A stretch of DNA of 64,000 nucleotides from Galactobacter caseinivorans (GCF_003640665.1 NZ_QQXL01000002.1:332522-396521), one strand, 5' to 3'; counted from the first letter of the stretch, positions 27,292-37,701 are shown. Numbers and translations: made by a program. Notes: generated by a model from the sequence alone, not told the origin.

Positions 27292-28815
27292 TCACTTGCA
27301 GACGTCCGCGTTGGCATCACACCAGGTGCGGTACTCGGCCACGTTCTTCAGGTGGGCCGCGTACGTCGGGGCAAACTTGGTCTCGCCGGTCGTCAGGTTC
27401 ACGGTGACCCAGTAGAAGTCATCGTTCTTGTCCGGCTTGGCCGCCGCCTCGATGGCCGAGTCCCCGGGGGAACCGATCGGCGTGGGCGGCAGGCCGGTGT
27501 GCTGGTAGCTGTTGTACTCGTTGTCCTTGTCCGCCTTCTGCGCCTTGGTCAGGTGGATGGAGGTCTGGCCCAGGCCGTAAGAGACCGAGGAATCCACCTC
27601 CAGGCGGCCGCCGGTCTCCTTGTTCTTCGGCGAGAGGCGGTTATCGATGATTCCGGCCACGTGCTTAAAGTCATTCTGGCGCGCCTCGGCAGCCACGATG
27701 GAGGCGATGTTCAGGATGCGGTACTGCTGCGTGGGATCGGTGACACCCTGGTCCTTGAGGGAGTCCTGGGTGGCCTTGACCAGCGCGGCGAGCACGGCCT
27801 TGGCGTCCGCCTCCTGCGGCAGGCGGTACTCCCCCGGGTGCAGGTAGCCCTCAAGGCTGGTCACTGCCGCGGGAAGCCCAAAGGCTGAGGGACGGTTCGC
27901 CAGGCTTTCCAGATCCTTGATGGGCAAACCGGTGCCCTCGGAAATGAGCTTGAGTGCCGCCGGCATGCGCGTATTGGCCGGGAGTGAGAAGTAGGAGACC
28001 TTAGCCCCGGACTTCCCGGTCAGGCTCGCCAAAACATCCGGGGAGGTCATCTCCCGCTTGAGGTCAAAGGTGCCAGGCTGGTACGCCGGGTCCTGATCCT
28101 TCGCGGCGGCCTCGAAGGCCGCAGCGCTCTTGACCACGCCCGCCTCTGCCAGCCCCTTCGCGATCTGCTTGGTGCCCCAGCCCTTCTTGACCTCAAAGGA
28201 CACCGAGCCGGTGCCCGGTCCCGGATAGTCCTCCGGGGCGGCGGTGAGGTTGCGCAACACAAAGAAGCCCGCCAGCCCCAGCACCACAATGATGACGGTC
28301 ACGACGGAGGTCACGGTGATGGCACGCTTGCGGCGGCGCCGGCGACGATCCGCCAGGTCAACCTCGAAATCCTCCTCGGCAAAAATGTCCTCAGCGGGCA
28401 GGTAGCCGGCCGGAACGGAGCCATGGCGGGCCATGGCATCGGCAAATCCGGAACGCACGTGCGGGGCGGCCTCCGCCTCCTGCTCAGCGTCCTGAAGCCA
28501 GTTCTCCTCCGGGTCCGTCAGCGACTCTGCTGCGACCCCCTCGCCCAACGGCGCGTTCTCCAATGACGGGTCCGGCGTGTCCGTCTGCGGCAGCGGCTGG
28601 TCAAATTCATCCACCGGCGCCACGGCGACGGGTGAGGGTTCCGCGGCTTCCTCCGCGACGGCCTGCGCCATCAGCACAGCCTCGTTATCGCCCATCCCGT
28701 GACGCCCGACGCCGTGGAAGCGGCGGGCTGGGGTCTGGCGACGGGCACGACGGCGACGGCGGGGGGTGCCCTCGTTCTCCTCGGGGCTCTCGCCTCCGGT
28801 CGGATACATCGTCAC
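27292..28815 (-). CDS. mltG: Endolytic murein transglycosylase MltG
   Basis: A 507-residue type II membrane protein. It has a long acidic cytosolic N-terminus (residues 1-160) ending in RRRRRRKRA, one membrane helix (about 166-188) and an extracellular YceG-like domain. The catalytic glutamate is Glu 378 in IASIVAAEARQ, and LEGYLHPGEY (321-330) is the family motif. It cleaves nascent glycan strands. The N-terminal tail of about 160 residues is longer than in proteobacteria, as often in actinobacteria. The GTG has AAAGGA 7 nt upstream. Confidence 0.93.
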   Translation of the reverse strand: MTMYPTGGESPEENEGTPRRRRRARRQTPARRFHGVGRHGMGDNEAVLMAQAVAEEAAEPSPVAVAPVDEFDQPLPQTDTPDPSLENAPLGEGVAAESLTDPEENWLQDAEQEAEAAPHVRSGFADAMARHGSVPAGYLPAEDIFAEEDFEVDLADRRRRRRKRAITVTSVVTVIIVVLGLAGFFVLRNLTAAPEDYPGPGTGSVSFEVKKGWGTKQIAKGLAEAGVVKSAAAFEAAAKDQDPAYQPGTFDLKREMTSPDVLASLTGKSGAKVSYFSLPANTRMPAALKLISEGTGLPIKDLESLANRPSAFGLPAAVTSLEGYLHPGEYRLPQEADAKAVLAALVKATQDSLKDQGVTDPTQQYRILNIASIVAAEARQNDFKHVAGIIDNRLSPKNKETGGRLEVDSSVSYGLGQTSIHLTKAQKADKDNEYNSYQHTGLPPTPIGSPGDSAIEAAAKPDKNDDFYWVTVNLTTGETKFAPTYAAHLKNVAEYRTWCDANADVCK

Positions 28816-28875
28816 GGGTTTGTCCTTTGGATCGGGGTGGCTGACCGGGGGGACGGCCTGGGGATGGCCGGTGGG

Positions 28876-29409
28876 TCAGGAATGCGTGGTGCGCAGCGCC
28901 TGGCCGGCGCGCTTCTTGCGAGAGTGCTCCAACTCCAGCGCCTGCTGCAGGATCGACACGGCCGCGGCCTGGTCAATGATGGAGCGCGAGGACTTGGTGG
29001 TGTGCCCATTCTGATGCAACTGACGCTGAGCGGAAACGGTGCTGAGACGCTCATCCACCATGCGCACCTGCGCCGCAGACCCGGTCTCCTGCAAAGCCTG
29101 CACCAACTCCCCCGCGTAATCCAGGGCATCCTGAGTGGAGGGCGTGTGCTCGCCGGAGAGGTTCTTGGGAAGACCGACGTAGACGGTGGTCACGTCCTCC
29201 TCCAGGATCAGCTGGAGCAACACCCGCTGATCGGAGTGCTTCTTGAGATCCCGGGACAGGGTGCGCACCGGGGTGGCAATCATGCCGTCCGGGTCGGAGC
29301 GGGCCACGCCTACGCGGGCCTTGCCCACGTCGATCCCCAGCCGCACTCCACGGCCAAGGGAGGCCGTCTCCTCAGAGACAGCCCCCCTCAGATCCTGTGA
29401 ATCAGGCAC
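28876..29409 (-). CDS. ruvX: RuvX/YqgF-type Holliday-junction resolvase-like nuclease
   Basis: A 177-residue RNase H-fold protein beginning LGIDVGKARVGVARSDPDG and containing TVYVGLPKNLSGEHT and RMVDERLSTVSAQ, which give the conserved Asp/Glu/Asp metal ligands. The family acts in 16S rRNA 5'-end maturation and possibly in DNA repair. It overlaps alaS by 8 nt and precedes mltG, the standard alaS-ruvX-mltG order. Confidence 0.94.
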   Translation of the reverse strand: MPDSQDLRGAVSEETASLGRGVRLGIDVGKARVGVARSDPDGMIATPVRTLSRDLKKHSDQRVLLQLILEEDVTTVYVGLPKNLSGEHTPSTQDALDYAGELVQALQETGSAAQVRMVDERLSTVSAQRQLHQNGHTTKSSRSIIDQAAAVSILQQALELEHSRKKRAGQALRTTHS

Positions 29410-32095
29410 GCTCTGCCACCAGGCGGGTGACCTCGGTCAGCGCCTCGGCAACCTTGGCGGGGTCCTGACCGCCGCCCTGGGCCGTGTCATCCTTGCCGCC
29501 GCCACCGCCGCCAAGCACCTTGGCGCCTGCTCGCACCAGGGCGCCGGCCTTGACGCCAGCATCACGCGCGGTCTGCGTGGTGGCCACAAAGAGCACGGGC
29601 TTGCCGCCCACCACTCCGGTCACCGCAACCACCGCGGCGTTGGAGGCCAGGCGGTCACGCACCGGAAGCGCCAGCGTGCGCAGGTCATCAGCGGAGTCCA
29701 CCACACCGGCGTCGTGAGCCACGAGGAGAACACCAGCCAGGTCCTTGGCGCTGGCGGCAAGGCCGGCGGAGGCCGCGATCAGCTTCTCGTGACGCAGGCG
29801 CTCCACCTCCTTCTCCGCCGCACGCAGCTTGGACACCGTGGACGTGATGCGCTCCCGCAACTCCCCAGAGGGGACGCGGAACATCTCCGTGAGTTCGTTC
29901 ACCAGGGCACGCTCGGCGGCGTTGTGACGGAAGGCCTCCATACCCACCAACGCCTCAACGCGACGGTTGCCGGAGCCCACGGACTGCTCACCGAGCAACG
30001 TCAACGAGCCGACGTTGGCCGTCTTGGTGACGTGCGTGCCGCCGCAGAACTCACGCGACCAGGCGCCGTCGATCTCAACAACGCGCACCGTGTCGCCATA
30101 CTTCTCGCCAAAGAGGCTCGTGGCGCCAAGGTCCTTGGCCTCGTCCTTCTTCATGACCCGGGTCAACACCTCAAAGTCGCGGTTGATCGCCTGATTGACG
30201 ACCTCCTCAACCTCTGAGCGCGCGGAGGAGGACATGGCGTCCTGCCAGGTGAAGTCAAAGCGCAGGTAGCCGGCCTTGTTGAAGGAGCCGGACTGCAGGG
30301 CTTCCTGGCCAAGCACCTGGTGCAGCGCGGCGTGCACCAAGTGCGTCGCGGTGTGCGCCTCCTCGCCAGCACGGCGGCGGGCCCGGTCCACCTCAGCCAA
30401 CACCGTGGCGTTGGCGGGCAACTCGCCCTCGCGGACAATGGCGCGGTGCACGGACAGGCCGCGCATGGGGGTCTGGACGTCCAGGACCTCCACCACAAAG
30501 CCGTCTCCGGTGATGAGACCCGTATCCGCGGCCTGACCGCCGGCCTCCGCATAGAACGGGGTGGCGTCCAGGACGACCTCCACCTCTTGGCCCTGCTCCG
30601 CCACGTCAATCCGGGCGCCGTCGCGGACCAGGCCGCGCACGCCGGACTGGGTGGTGAGCTCGTCGTAGCCCGTGAAGTGGGTGGCTCCTGCGCCGTGCAG
30701 CTCGCGGTAGACCGTCAGGTCGGCGTGGCCGCTCTTCTTGGCCTTGGCGTCCTGCTTGGCCCGCTGGCGCTGCTCCTCCATGAGGGCGGTGAACTGCTGG
30801 CGGTCCACGGAGAGGCCCGCCTCGCCGGCAATCTCCAACGTGAGGTCAATCGGGAAACCGAAGGTGTCGTGCAATTGGAAGGCGTCCTCGCCGGAGAGCG
30901 CGGTGCCCGCCTGCTTGGCACCGGCCAGCGCCTCGTCCAGGCGCGTGGTGCCAGAGGCGATGGTGCGCAGGAAGGAGCGCTCCTCCGCGTAGGCCACGCG
31001 GGAGATGCGAGCAAAGTCGGTCTCCACTACGGGGTAGACGCCCTTCATGGCGTCCCGTGAGACGGGGAGCAGCTCCGGCAGCACCGGATCCTGCACGCCG
31101 AGCAGGCGCATGCCGCGGACGGCACGGCGAATCAGGCGGCGCAGCACGTAGCCGCGGCCCTCGTTGGAGGGGGTCACGCCGTCGGAGATCAGCATGAGGG
31201 AGCTGCGCACGTGATCCGCCACCACACGCAGGCGCACATCGTCCGCGTGGTTGGGGTGGGCCGGATCGTCGGTGCCCGCGTAGGGCTTGCCGGAGAGCTC
31301 CGCGGCGCGATCAAGCACGGGACGGACCTGGTCCGTCTCATACATGTTCTCCACGCCCTGCAGGATCATGGCCAGGCGCTCCAGGCCAAGGCCCGTGTCG
31401 ATGTTGCGCTGGGGCAGCTCGCCCGCCACGTCAAAGTCGGTCTTGGAGCGCACGGCGGAGAGCTGGTACTGCATGAACACGAGATTCCAGATCTCGATGT
31501 ACCGCGTCTCGTCAACGGCGGGGCCGCCCTCGAGTCCATAGGCGGGGCCGCGGTCGTAGTAGATCTCCGAGCAGGGGCCGCCGGGGCCGGCCTGGCCGGT
31601 GCTCCAGTAGTTATCTTCCTTGCCGGTGCCCACCACGCGCTCGCGCGGGACGCCGATCTTGTTCTCCCAGATCTCCCGGGCCTCGTCGTCGCGCTCGTCC
31701 CCGTCCTGGTACACGGTGACCCACAGGCGCTCCGGGTCAAGCCCAAAGCCGCCCGCCTCCACGGAGCTGGTCAGCAGCTCCCACGCGAAGGTGATGGCGC
31801 CTTCCTTGAAGTAATCGCCAAAGGAGAAGTTGCCCGCCATCTGGAAGAAGGTGCCGTGGCGGGCCGTCTGGCCCACCTCCTCAATGTCCGCGGTACGGAT
31901 GCACTTCTGCACGCTCGTGGCGCGCGCGTACGGCGCCTGCTCCACCGCGGTCAGGTACGGGATGAACGGGACCATGCCCGCGACCGTGAACAGCAACGAG
32001 GGATCGGAGGAGACCAGGGAGGCGCTGGGCACTGCGGTGTGACCACGGGCCACAAAGAAGTCGATCCAACGCTGGGCAATGTCCTGGGATTTCAT
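29402..32095 (-). CDS. alaS: Alanyl-tRNA synthetase
   Basis: An 897-residue class II enzyme with its aminoacylation domain first (FVARGHTAVPSASLV, MAGNFSFGDYFKEGAI), then the editing domain with the zinc site HTATHLVHAALHQ and REFCGGTHVT, and a C-terminal glycine-rich domain (KVLGGGGGGKDDTAQGGG). It is full length. A short intergenic gap separates it from the 82-residue membrane protein upstream. Confidence 0.98.
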   Translation of the reverse strand: MKSQDIAQRWIDFFVARGHTAVPSASLVSSDPSLLFTVAGMVPFIPYLTAVEQAPYARATSVQKCIRTADIEEVGQTARHGTFFQMAGNFSFGDYFKEGAITFAWELLTSSVEAGGFGLDPERLWVTVYQDGDERDDEAREIWENKIGVPRERVVGTGKEDNYWSTGQAGPGGPCSEIYYDRGPAYGLEGGPAVDETRYIEIWNLVFMQYQLSAVRSKTDFDVAGELPQRNIDTGLGLERLAMILQGVENMYETDQVRPVLDRAAELSGKPYAGTDDPAHPNHADDVRLRVVADHVRSSLMLISDGVTPSNEGRGYVLRRLIRRAVRGMRLLGVQDPVLPELLPVSRDAMKGVYPVVETDFARISRVAYAEERSFLRTIASGTTRLDEALAGAKQAGTALSGEDAFQLHDTFGFPIDLTLEIAGEAGLSVDRQQFTALMEEQRQRAKQDAKAKKSGHADLTVYRELHGAGATHFTGYDELTTQSGVRGLVRDGARIDVAEQGQEVEVVLDATPFYAEAGGQAADTGLITGDGFVVEVLDVQTPMRGLSVHRAIVREGELPANATVLAEVDRARRRAGEEAHTATHLVHAALHQVLGQEALQSGSFNKAGYLRFDFTWQDAMSSSARSEVEEVVNQAINRDFEVLTRVMKKDEAKDLGATSLFGEKYGDTVRVVEIDGAWSREFCGGTHVTKTANVGSLTLLGEQSVGSGNRRVEALVGMEAFRHNAAERALVNELTEMFRVPSGELRERITSTVSKLRAAEKEVERLRHEKLIAASAGLAASAKDLAGVLLVAHDAGVVDSADDLRTLALPVRDRLASNAAVVAVTGVVGGKPVLFVATTQTARDAGVKAGALVRAGAKVLGGGGGGKDDTAQGGGQDPAKVAEALTEVTRLVAERA

Positions 32096-32131
32096 GCTGC
32101 TGAGACGCTCCTTGGAGGAGAGGGATGGAGA

Positions 32132-32380
32132 TTAAGAGCGGGGCTGGTCGGCGTGGCGCCCGCGGGGAGCGGTGTCGAGGCCCAAGGCCTCGCGCAGCTC
32201 CGACTCACGGGCGCTCATGCCGTCCTTGAAGGCGCCGCTGGCGCCCTCCACGATGGAGGCGACCCGGTCTAGGACGGAATCGCTGGCCCTCAGGGGGGTG
32301 GTGGATCGTGCCTTAGCCCATTGCTGCGCTGCCAACACGCCGATGCCAATGCCAAGGCCAACCCAGAACAACTTCTTCAC
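32132..32380 (-). CDS. Small membrane protein upstream of alaS
   Basis: An 82-residue protein with a single N-terminal hydrophobic segment (LFWVGLGIGIGVLAAQQW, residues 4-21) and a charged soluble tail. GTG 32380 is chosen because AAGGAG lies 8 nt upstream and the longer frame has no hydrophobic logic. Small proteins of this kind are commonly found beside DUF948 genes and alaS in actinobacteria. I do not know its function. Confidence 0.65.
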   Translation of the reverse strand: MKKLFWVGLGIGIGVLAAQQWAKARSTTPLRASDSVLDRVASIVEGASGAFKDGMSARESELREALGLDTAPRGRHADQPRS

Positions 32381-32417
32381 GGAACAGACTCCTTGTTGAG
32401 TGCCGTCGCGACCGCGC

Positions 32418-32789
32418 TTAGCGGGTGCGGCGGTCCTTGGTGCGGGAGGACGAGGAGAACACGGCGCGGACGCCGGCGCTGAAAGAGGCAATCTTGATCA
32501 GCGGCTTGCCCAACACGGCGGCGGTCAGCGAGGACACGGCGGTCAGGTTGGCGGTGGCGTCCTGGACGTTGGAGGTGATGGCGTCCACGCGCTCCAACTG
32601 CTGGTGGCTGCTGGCCACGGTGGTGGAGACCTCGCCCAGGATGGGGGTAGTGGACTCGGTGACCTCACGCACGGCGCGCCGCAGCTCGTCGAAGACCTTC
32701 CCCAACTTCAGGATCGGTACGGCGAGCAAGAGCACGAGGAGAAGGAACACCCCGGCCGCGATGAGTCCGGCGATGTCTGCTCCACTCAT
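32418..32789 (-). CDS. DUF948-type membrane protein
   Basis: A 123-residue protein with an N-terminal membrane helix (IAGLIAAGVFLLLVLLLAVPIL, about residues 6-27) followed by a long helical region with heptad-like spacing (DELRRAVREVTESTTPILGEV) and a basic C-terminus. DUF948 proteins have been linked to the cell envelope and general stress in Firmicutes; the role here is unknown. ATG 32789 is preferred over the longer frame because it puts the membrane helix at the start. Confidence 0.75.
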   Translation of the reverse strand: MSGADIAGLIAAGVFLLLVLLLAVPILKLGKVFDELRRAVREVTESTTPILGEVSTTVASSHQQLERVDAITSNVQDATANLTAVSSLTAAVLGKPLIKIASFSAGVRAVFSSSSRTKDRRTR

Positions 32790-32954
32790 AGTGACTCCTT
32801 GACTGATAAAGAATGCTTGGCGCCCGGGCACGTGAAAGACGCACGCGCAGGCCGTGTCCACCTTACCCGTATGGGCCATGCCGCTGTCGCATTCCCACCA
32901 CGCCGGAGTCCGGGGAACCCAGTGGACTGGGCAAATGTTCCCCTGGATGCGGAA

Positions 32955-32984
32955 AAGCCCGCGATCCAGAAGGATCGCGGGCTT
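32955..32984 (-). terminator. Terminator after rpsD
   Basis: AAGCCCGCGATCC and GGATCGCGGGCTT form a perfect 13-bp stem with an AGAA loop, 31 nt after the rpsD stop, with further T residues on the minus strand. Confidence 0.85.
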
Positions 32985-32989
32985 GACCT

Positions 32990-33007
32990 CGATTCGCGAG
33001 CGAATCG
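32990..33007. repeat. 8-bp palindrome between rpsD stop and terminator
   Basis: CGATTCGC-GA-GCGAATCG is an inverted repeat with a 2-nt loop just before the rpsD terminator. It may pause polymerase or protect the mRNA end; chance is possible. Confidence 0.35.
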
Positions 33008-33014
33008 ATGAAGA

Positions 33015-33638
33015 TCAGCGGGCGTAGTACTCCACGACCAGGTTCTCTTCGCAGGTCACGGGGACCTCGGAGCGCTTGGGGCGACGAACCAGCTTGGCCT
33101 GAAGGGCCTCCAGCTTCACGTCCAGGTACGGCGGCAGCGTCGGGAGGACGTCGCGGTGCGAACCGTGGGCGGCCAGCTGGAACGGGACCATGGTCTCGCT
33201 GCGCTGGTGCACGTGGATCAACTGACCCTCCTTCACGCGGAAGGACGGACGGTCAACGCGGGCGCCATCAACCATGATGTGACGGTGCACAACCAGCTGG
33301 CGGGCCTGCTGGATGGTGCGGGCGAAACCGGCGCGCAGCACGAGGGCGTCAAGACGCATCTCCAGCAGCTCGATCAGGTTCTCACCGGTCAGACCCTTGG
33401 TGCGACGAGCCTCTTCGAAGACGATCGTCATCTGAGCCTCGCGGATGCCGTACTGGGCACGCAAACGCTGCTTTTCGCGCAGACGCACTGCGTAGTCGCT
33501 GTCCTGCTTCTTGCGGGCACGGCCGTGCTGGCCGGGACCGTACGGACGGCGCTCCATGTACTTCTCGGCCTTCGGCGTCAGTGCGATGCCGAGGGCACGG
33601 GACAGGCGCACGGTAGTGCGTGCGCGATTGCTGGCCAC
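33015..33638 (-). CDS. rpsD: 30S ribosomal protein S4
   Basis: A 207-residue primary 16S rRNA-binding protein and assembly nucleator. It has the S4 N-terminal domain with KYMERRPYGPGQHGRARKKQ and the S4 RNA-binding fold RLDALVLRAGFARTIQQARQ. GTG 33638 gives the exact family N-terminus (ASNRARTTVRLSRALG); the longer frame extends into the leader. It stands alone rather than in the alpha operon, as in many actinobacteria and Bacillus. Confidence 0.97.
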   Translation of the reverse strand: MASNRARTTVRLSRALGIALTPKAEKYMERRPYGPGQHGRARKKQDSDYAVRLREKQRLRAQYGIREAQMTIVFEEARRTKGLTGENLIELLEMRLDALVLRAGFARTIQQARQLVVHRHIMVDGARVDRPSFRVKEGQLIHVHQRSETMVPFQLAAHGSHRDVLPTLPPYLDVKLEALQAKLVRRPKRSEVPVTCEENLVVEYYAR

Positions 33639-33775
33639 GATAGTGTCCTTTTCTGTCTGCGAGCTCGTGCGGTCTGGCCTCCGAACGGAGAGTGGGGGGA
33701 ACTCGCTTCCCACCGATCTACAGCCCGTATCCCACCGTGAAGTGGGCAGGGCTTGCCAGCCAAGGATCAATCTTA
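33639..33775 (-). promoter_or_regulatory. rpsD promoter and about 125-nt leader with small hairpins
   Basis: On the minus strand TGCTAAGAT (an extended -10, core at 33770-33775) would start a leader of about 125 nt. Within the transcribed leader are two CCCAC/GTGGG stem candidates (33731-33746 and 33692-33713). S4 autoregulates through its mRNA in other bacteria, so a structured leader is plausible; no known S4-leader consensus was recognised. Confidence 0.35.
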
Positions 33776-33854
33776 GCAAAGGACTGCCGCGCACCGCGCA
33801 CCCGGCTGGGGTGGCGCGCCTCACGTGGCGTGCGGGCCCAGGCGATGCGGAGTG

Positions 33855-35270
33855 TTAGTTTCCGCGACGGCCGCGGATGATCTCGCGCAGGCGCGCCAGG
33901 CGTTCGCGGATGCTGTGCTCCACACCGTTGCCGGTGGGCTGGTAGTAGTCCACCCCCACCAGGTCATCCGGCGGGTACTGCTGCTGAGCCACCGCGTGGG
34001 GTGCGTCGTGGGCGTAGACGTAGCCCTTGCCGTGGCCCAATTGCTGGGCGCCCTTGTAGTGCGCATCGCGCAGATGGGCCGGGATGCCGTTACCCTTTCC
34101 GGCCCGCACGTCTGAGATGGCCGCGTCGATGGCCAGGTAGGCGGCGTTTGACTTGGGGGCCGTGGCCAGGTGCACCACGGCCTGCGCCAGCACGATGCGC
34201 GCCTCCGGCATGCCGATCAGCTGCACGGCCTGGGCGGCGGCCATGGCGGTCTGCAGGGCGCTCGGATCCGCCATGCCCACATCTTCCGAGGCGGAGATGA
34301 TGAGCCTCCGGGCCAAGAAGCGGGGGTCCTCCCCCGCCTCCATCATGGTGGCGGCGTAGTGCAGGGCGGCGTCCACATCGGAGCCGCGGATGGACTTGAT
34401 CAGGGCGCTCACAGTGTCGTAGTGGTTATCCCCCTGCTTGTCGTAGCGGCGCACAGCCACGTCCATGGCGCGCTCGGCGTCCTCGGCCGTGATGATCGCC
34501 GCGCCCGCGTCAGGCTCCGCCGCCTGGGCCTGCCGATCCAGCGCTACGGCCGCCGCCGCCTCGAGACCGGTCAGCGCCTTGCGGGCGTCACCACCAGAGA
34601 GCTGGATCAGGTGCTCCAACACGCCCTCACCCGCAGCCACAGTGGAGCCCAGGCCGCGCTGGTCCTCGACGGCGCGCGTGAGGAGCTCCAACAGGTCCTG
34701 CTCGGTGAGCGAGTGCAGCGTGAGCATCAGCGACCGCGAGAGCAGCGGGGCCACGACGGAGAAGGAGGGGTTCTCGGTGGTGGCGGCGACCAACACCACC
34801 CAGCCGTTCTCCACTCCGGGCAGCAGCGCATCCTGCTGGGCCTTGTTGAAGCGGTGGATCTCGTCCATGAACAACACGGTGGTGACCCCGCGCAGGTCCC
34901 GGTCCTCCAACGCCTGGTCCATGACGCGGCGCACGTCCTTGACGCCGGAGGTGATGGCAGAGAGCTCAACAAAGCGGCGGTGCGGGCCCCTCGCAATCAC
35001 GTGGGCCAGGGTGGTCTTGCCCGTCCCTGGTGGGCCCCACAGGATGACGGAGCTCAGGCCGGCCGGGCCGCCGGCCTCGGATTCTGCCAGCTGACGCAGC
35101 GGGGATCCGGGGCGCAATAGATGCTTTTGCCCCGCGATCTCCTCCAAACTCTTGGGCCGCATGCGCACCGCGAGGGGCGGGCGCGGGCGCGCGCCCGTGG
35201 AGGCACCACGCCGAAGGGACGTGGGCGTCTCGTCCAGCTCGTCGTCATCCTGGTTGAAGAGGTCACTCAC
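33855..35270 (-). CDS. rarA: Replication-associated recombination protein RarA (MgsA)
   Basis: A 471-residue AAA+ ATPase that acts at stalled forks. It shows Walker [14 protein letters not shown], Walker B with [19 protein letters not shown], the sensor region [18 protein letters not shown], and the C-terminal MgsA domain with [20 protein letters not shown]. It is divergent from dtd. Confidence 0.95.
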   Translation of the reverse strand: MSDLFNQDDDELDETPTSLRRGASTGARPRPPLAVRMRPKSLEEIAGQKHLLRPGSPLRQLAESEAGGPAGLSSVILWGPPGTGKTTLAHVIARGPHRRFVELSAITSGVKDVRRVMDQALEDRDLRGVTTVLFMDEIHRFNKAQQDALLPGVENGWVVLVAATTENPSFSVVAPLLSRSLMLTLHSLTEQDLLELLTRAVEDQRGLGSTVAAGEGVLEHLIQLSGGDARKALTGLEAAAAVALDRQAQAAEPDAGAAIITAEDAERAMDVAVRRYDKQGDNHYDTVSALIKSIRGSDVDAALHYAATMMEAGEDPRFLARRLIISASEDVGMADPSALQTAMAAAQAVQLIGMPEARIVLAQAVVHLATAPKSNAAYLAIDAAISDVRAGKGNGIPAHLRDAHYKGAQQLGHGKGYVYAHDAPHAVAQQQYPPDDLVGVDYYQPTGNGVEHSIRERLARLREIIRGRRGN

Positions 35271-35357
35271 TCCCCCAGGCTATCGCCAGAGCCTGACACC
35301 ACGGCCCACTAGGCTGAGAGCCGGGTCCCGGAGAGGCCGTGACCCGAGGAGGAGAGC

Positions 35358-35801
35358 ATGCGCGCGTTGATCCAGGTCGCAGATGGCGCCCACGTGGAGG
35401 TTGACGGGGACGTGGTGGGCGGATTCGACGACACCGGCCTGGTGGTGCTGCTGGGCGTGACCCACAGCGACGACGAGGCCATTGCCGCCAAGATCGCGAC
35501 CAAGATTGCGCACCTGCGCATCCTCCCCGGCGAAGAATCCGTGCTGCAGGCCGGCGCTCCGGTCCTCCTGATCAGTCAATTCACCCTCTACGGGGATGTG
35601 CGCAAGGGGCGCCGCCCCGGTTGGACGGCCGCCGCTCCCGGCGCGGTTTCGGAGCCCCTCTACGAGGAAGTCGGCGCCGTGCTGCGCGGGCTCGGCGTGG
35701 ACGTGAGCACCGGAGAGTTCGGCGCCCAGATGCGCGTGGGCCTCATCAACAACGGCCCGTTCACGATCTGGCTGGACTCGGCGGAGCTCCCGGCCTCTTG
35801 A
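35358..35801 (+). CDS. dtd: D-aminoacyl-tRNA deacylase
   Basis: A 147-residue enzyme that removes D-amino acids (and glycine from tRNA-Ala) from tRNA. It carries the family motifs LLISQFTLYGDVRKGRRPG and INNGPFTIWLDS; the Gly-Pro pair is the chirality-checking motif. It starts at ATG 35358 after GAGGAGAG. It is convergent with aspS and separated from it by a strong hairpin. Confidence 0.93.
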   Translation: MRALIQVADGAHVEVDGDVVGGFDDTGLVVLLGVTHSDDEAIAAKIATKIAHLRILPGEESVLQAGAPVLLISQFTLYGDVRKGRRPGWTAAAPGAVSEPLYEEVGAVLRGLGVDVSTGEFGAQMRVGLINNGPFTIWLDSAELPAS

Positions 35802-35824
35802 CGCCAGCACCGTAGCCCCTGCAC

Positions 35825-35870
35825 GACGGCGTGCCGTCACCTTTCGCGAAAAAGGTGACGGCACGGCGTC
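35825..35870. terminator. Bidirectional terminator between dtd and aspS
   Basis: GACGGCGTGCCGTCACCTTT pairs with AAAGGTGACGGCACGGCGTC, with an A/T-rich centre, between the convergent dtd and aspS genes. Confidence 0.85.
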
Positions 35871-35898
35871 GAGCAGTGTGTTGCCTAGTGGTTCGGGA

Positions 35899-37701
35899 TC
35901 AGGCCTTGATCTCCTCAGCCGTGGGCTCCTTGGGGCCCTTGGCCGCGTCCGGCTTGGCGTCCACGCCGGCCTCCTTGCGCTGCTGCGCCGTGATGGGGGC
36001 AGGGGCCGCCGTCAGCGGGTCGTAGCCGGCGCCGGTCTTGGGGAAGGCGATGACCTCGCGGATGGAGTCCTCGCCGGCCAGCAGCGAGACCACGCGGTCC
36101 CAGCCAAGGGCGATGCCGCCGTGGGGAGGCGCACCAAACTTGAAGCCCTCTAGCAAGAAGCCAAACTGTTCTGCGGCCTGCTCGTCGCTGACGCCCATGA
36201 CCTTAAACACGCGCTCCTGCACATCCGCGCGGTGAATACGGATGGAGCCGCCGCCAATCTCGTTGCCGTTGCAGACAATGTCGTAGGCGTAGGCCAGGGC
36301 CGAGCCGGGGTCGGTATCAAACGTGTCCACGAACTCGGGCTTGGGCGAGGTAAACGCGTGGTGCACCGCCGTCCACTTGCCGCCGCCCACGGCCACGTCG
36401 CCGGAGGCCACCGCGTCAGCGGCGGGCTCAAACATGGGCGCGTCAACCACCCACACAAACGCCCAGTCGCCGTCCTTGATCAGGCCGGTGCGCTTGGCGA
36501 TCTCGTTGCGGGCCGCGCCGAGCAGGCCGCGGGTGGCCTTGGTCTCGCCCGCACCGAAGAAGATGCAGTCGCCAGGAGCGGCGCCGACGGTCGCGACCAG
36601 GTTCTCGCGCTCCCAGTCGGTGAGGTTCTTGGCCACCGGGCCGGTGAGCTCGCCGTCGGGCTGGACCAGGACGTATGCCAGGCCCTTTCCTCCGTGCTGC
36701 TTGGCCCATTCCTGCCAGCCATCCAGCTGGCGGCGGGGCTGCGAGGCGCCACCGGGCATCACCACGGCGCCCACGTACGGGGACTGGAACACGCGGAAGC
36801 TGGTGTCCTTGAAGAACTCCTTGAGCTCGGTGAGCTCCAGGCCAAAGCGCAGGTCCGGCTTGTCTGAGCCGTACTTGGTCATGGCCTCTGCGTAGGTCAT
36901 GCGGCGGATCGGCGTCTGGATCTCCACGCCAATCAGGGACCACACGCGCTTCACCAGCGCCTCGCCCAGCTCGATGATGTCTTCCTGATCCACGAAGGAC
37001 GCCTCAACGTCCAACTGCGTGAACTCCGGCTGACGATCCGCGCGGAAATCCTCATCGCGGTAGCAGCGCGCAATCTGGTAATACTTCTCCACGCCGCCCA
37101 CCTGCAGCAGCTGCTTGAAGAGCTGCGGGGACTGCGGAAGGGCGTACCACTTGCCCGGCGCCAGGCGGGCCGGGACCACAAAGTCGCGGGCGCCCTCCGG
37201 GGTGGAGCGCGTCAGGGTCGGGGTCTCGATCTCGAGGAAGCCCTTCTCATGCAACAGCTCACGCGCCACGCGGTTGGCCTCGGAGCGCAGCACCAGGTTG
37301 GCGGCCGGCTTGGGGCGGCGCAGGTCGATGTAGCGGTACTTCAGGCGCGCTTCCTCGCCCACCTCCACGTGCTCATCCACCTGGAACGGCAGCGGCGCCG
37401 AGGTGTTGAGCACCTCGAGGCTGTCCGCATGCAGCTCAATCTGACCGGTGGGCAGCTCGGGGTTCTCGTTGCCCTCGGGGCGGGCCTTCACCACGCCCGT
37501 GACGGCAACCACAAACTCGTTGCGCAGCGGGGAGAACACCGCTTCGTCGTGCACCACCACCTGCGAGACGCCGGAGCGATCTCGCAGATCGAGGAAGGCG
37601 ACGCCGCCGTGATCGCGGCGGCGGGCAACCCACCCGGCGAGGGTGACGATCTGCCCGATGTGCTCGGCGCGGAGGGAACCCGCGTCATGTGTGCGCAGCA
37701 C
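35899..37701 (-). CDS. aspS: Aspartyl-tRNA synthetase
   Basis: A 600-residue class IIb synthetase. An N-terminal OB-fold ([20 protein letters not shown]) is followed by the catalytic core with [16 protein letters not shown] and [20 protein letters not shown], a bacterial insertion domain, and motif 3 [20 protein letters not shown]. Whether it also charges tRNA-Asn cannot be read here. It follows hisS after 30 nt. Confidence 0.97.
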   Translation of the reverse strand: MLRTHDAGSLRAEHIGQIVTLAGWVARRRDHGGVAFLDLRDRSGVSQVVVHDEAVFSPLRNEFVVAVTGVVKARPEGNENPELPTGQIELHADSLEVLNTSAPLPFQVDEHVEVGEEARLKYRYIDLRRPKPAANLVLRSEANRVARELLHEKGFLEIETPTLTRSTPEGARDFVVPARLAPGKWYALPQSPQLFKQLLQVGGVEKYYQIARCYRDEDFRADRQPEFTQLDVEASFVDQEDIIELGEALVKRVWSLIGVEIQTPIRRMTYAEAMTKYGSDKPDLRFGLELTELKEFFKDTSFRVFQSPYVGAVVMPGGASQPRRQLDGWQEWAKQHGGKGLAYVLVQPDGELTGPVAKNLTDWERENLVATVGAAPGDCIFFGAGETKATRGLLGAARNEIAKRTGLIKDGDWAFVWVVDAPMFEPAADAVASGDVAVGGGKWTAVHHAFTSPKPEFVDTFDTDPGSALAYAYDIVCNGNEIGGGSIRIHRADVQERVFKVMGVSDEQAAEQFGFLLEGFKFGAPPHGGIALGWDRVVSLLAGEDSIREVIAFPKTGAGYDPLTAAPAPITAQQRKEAGVDAKPDAAKGPKEPTAEEIKA

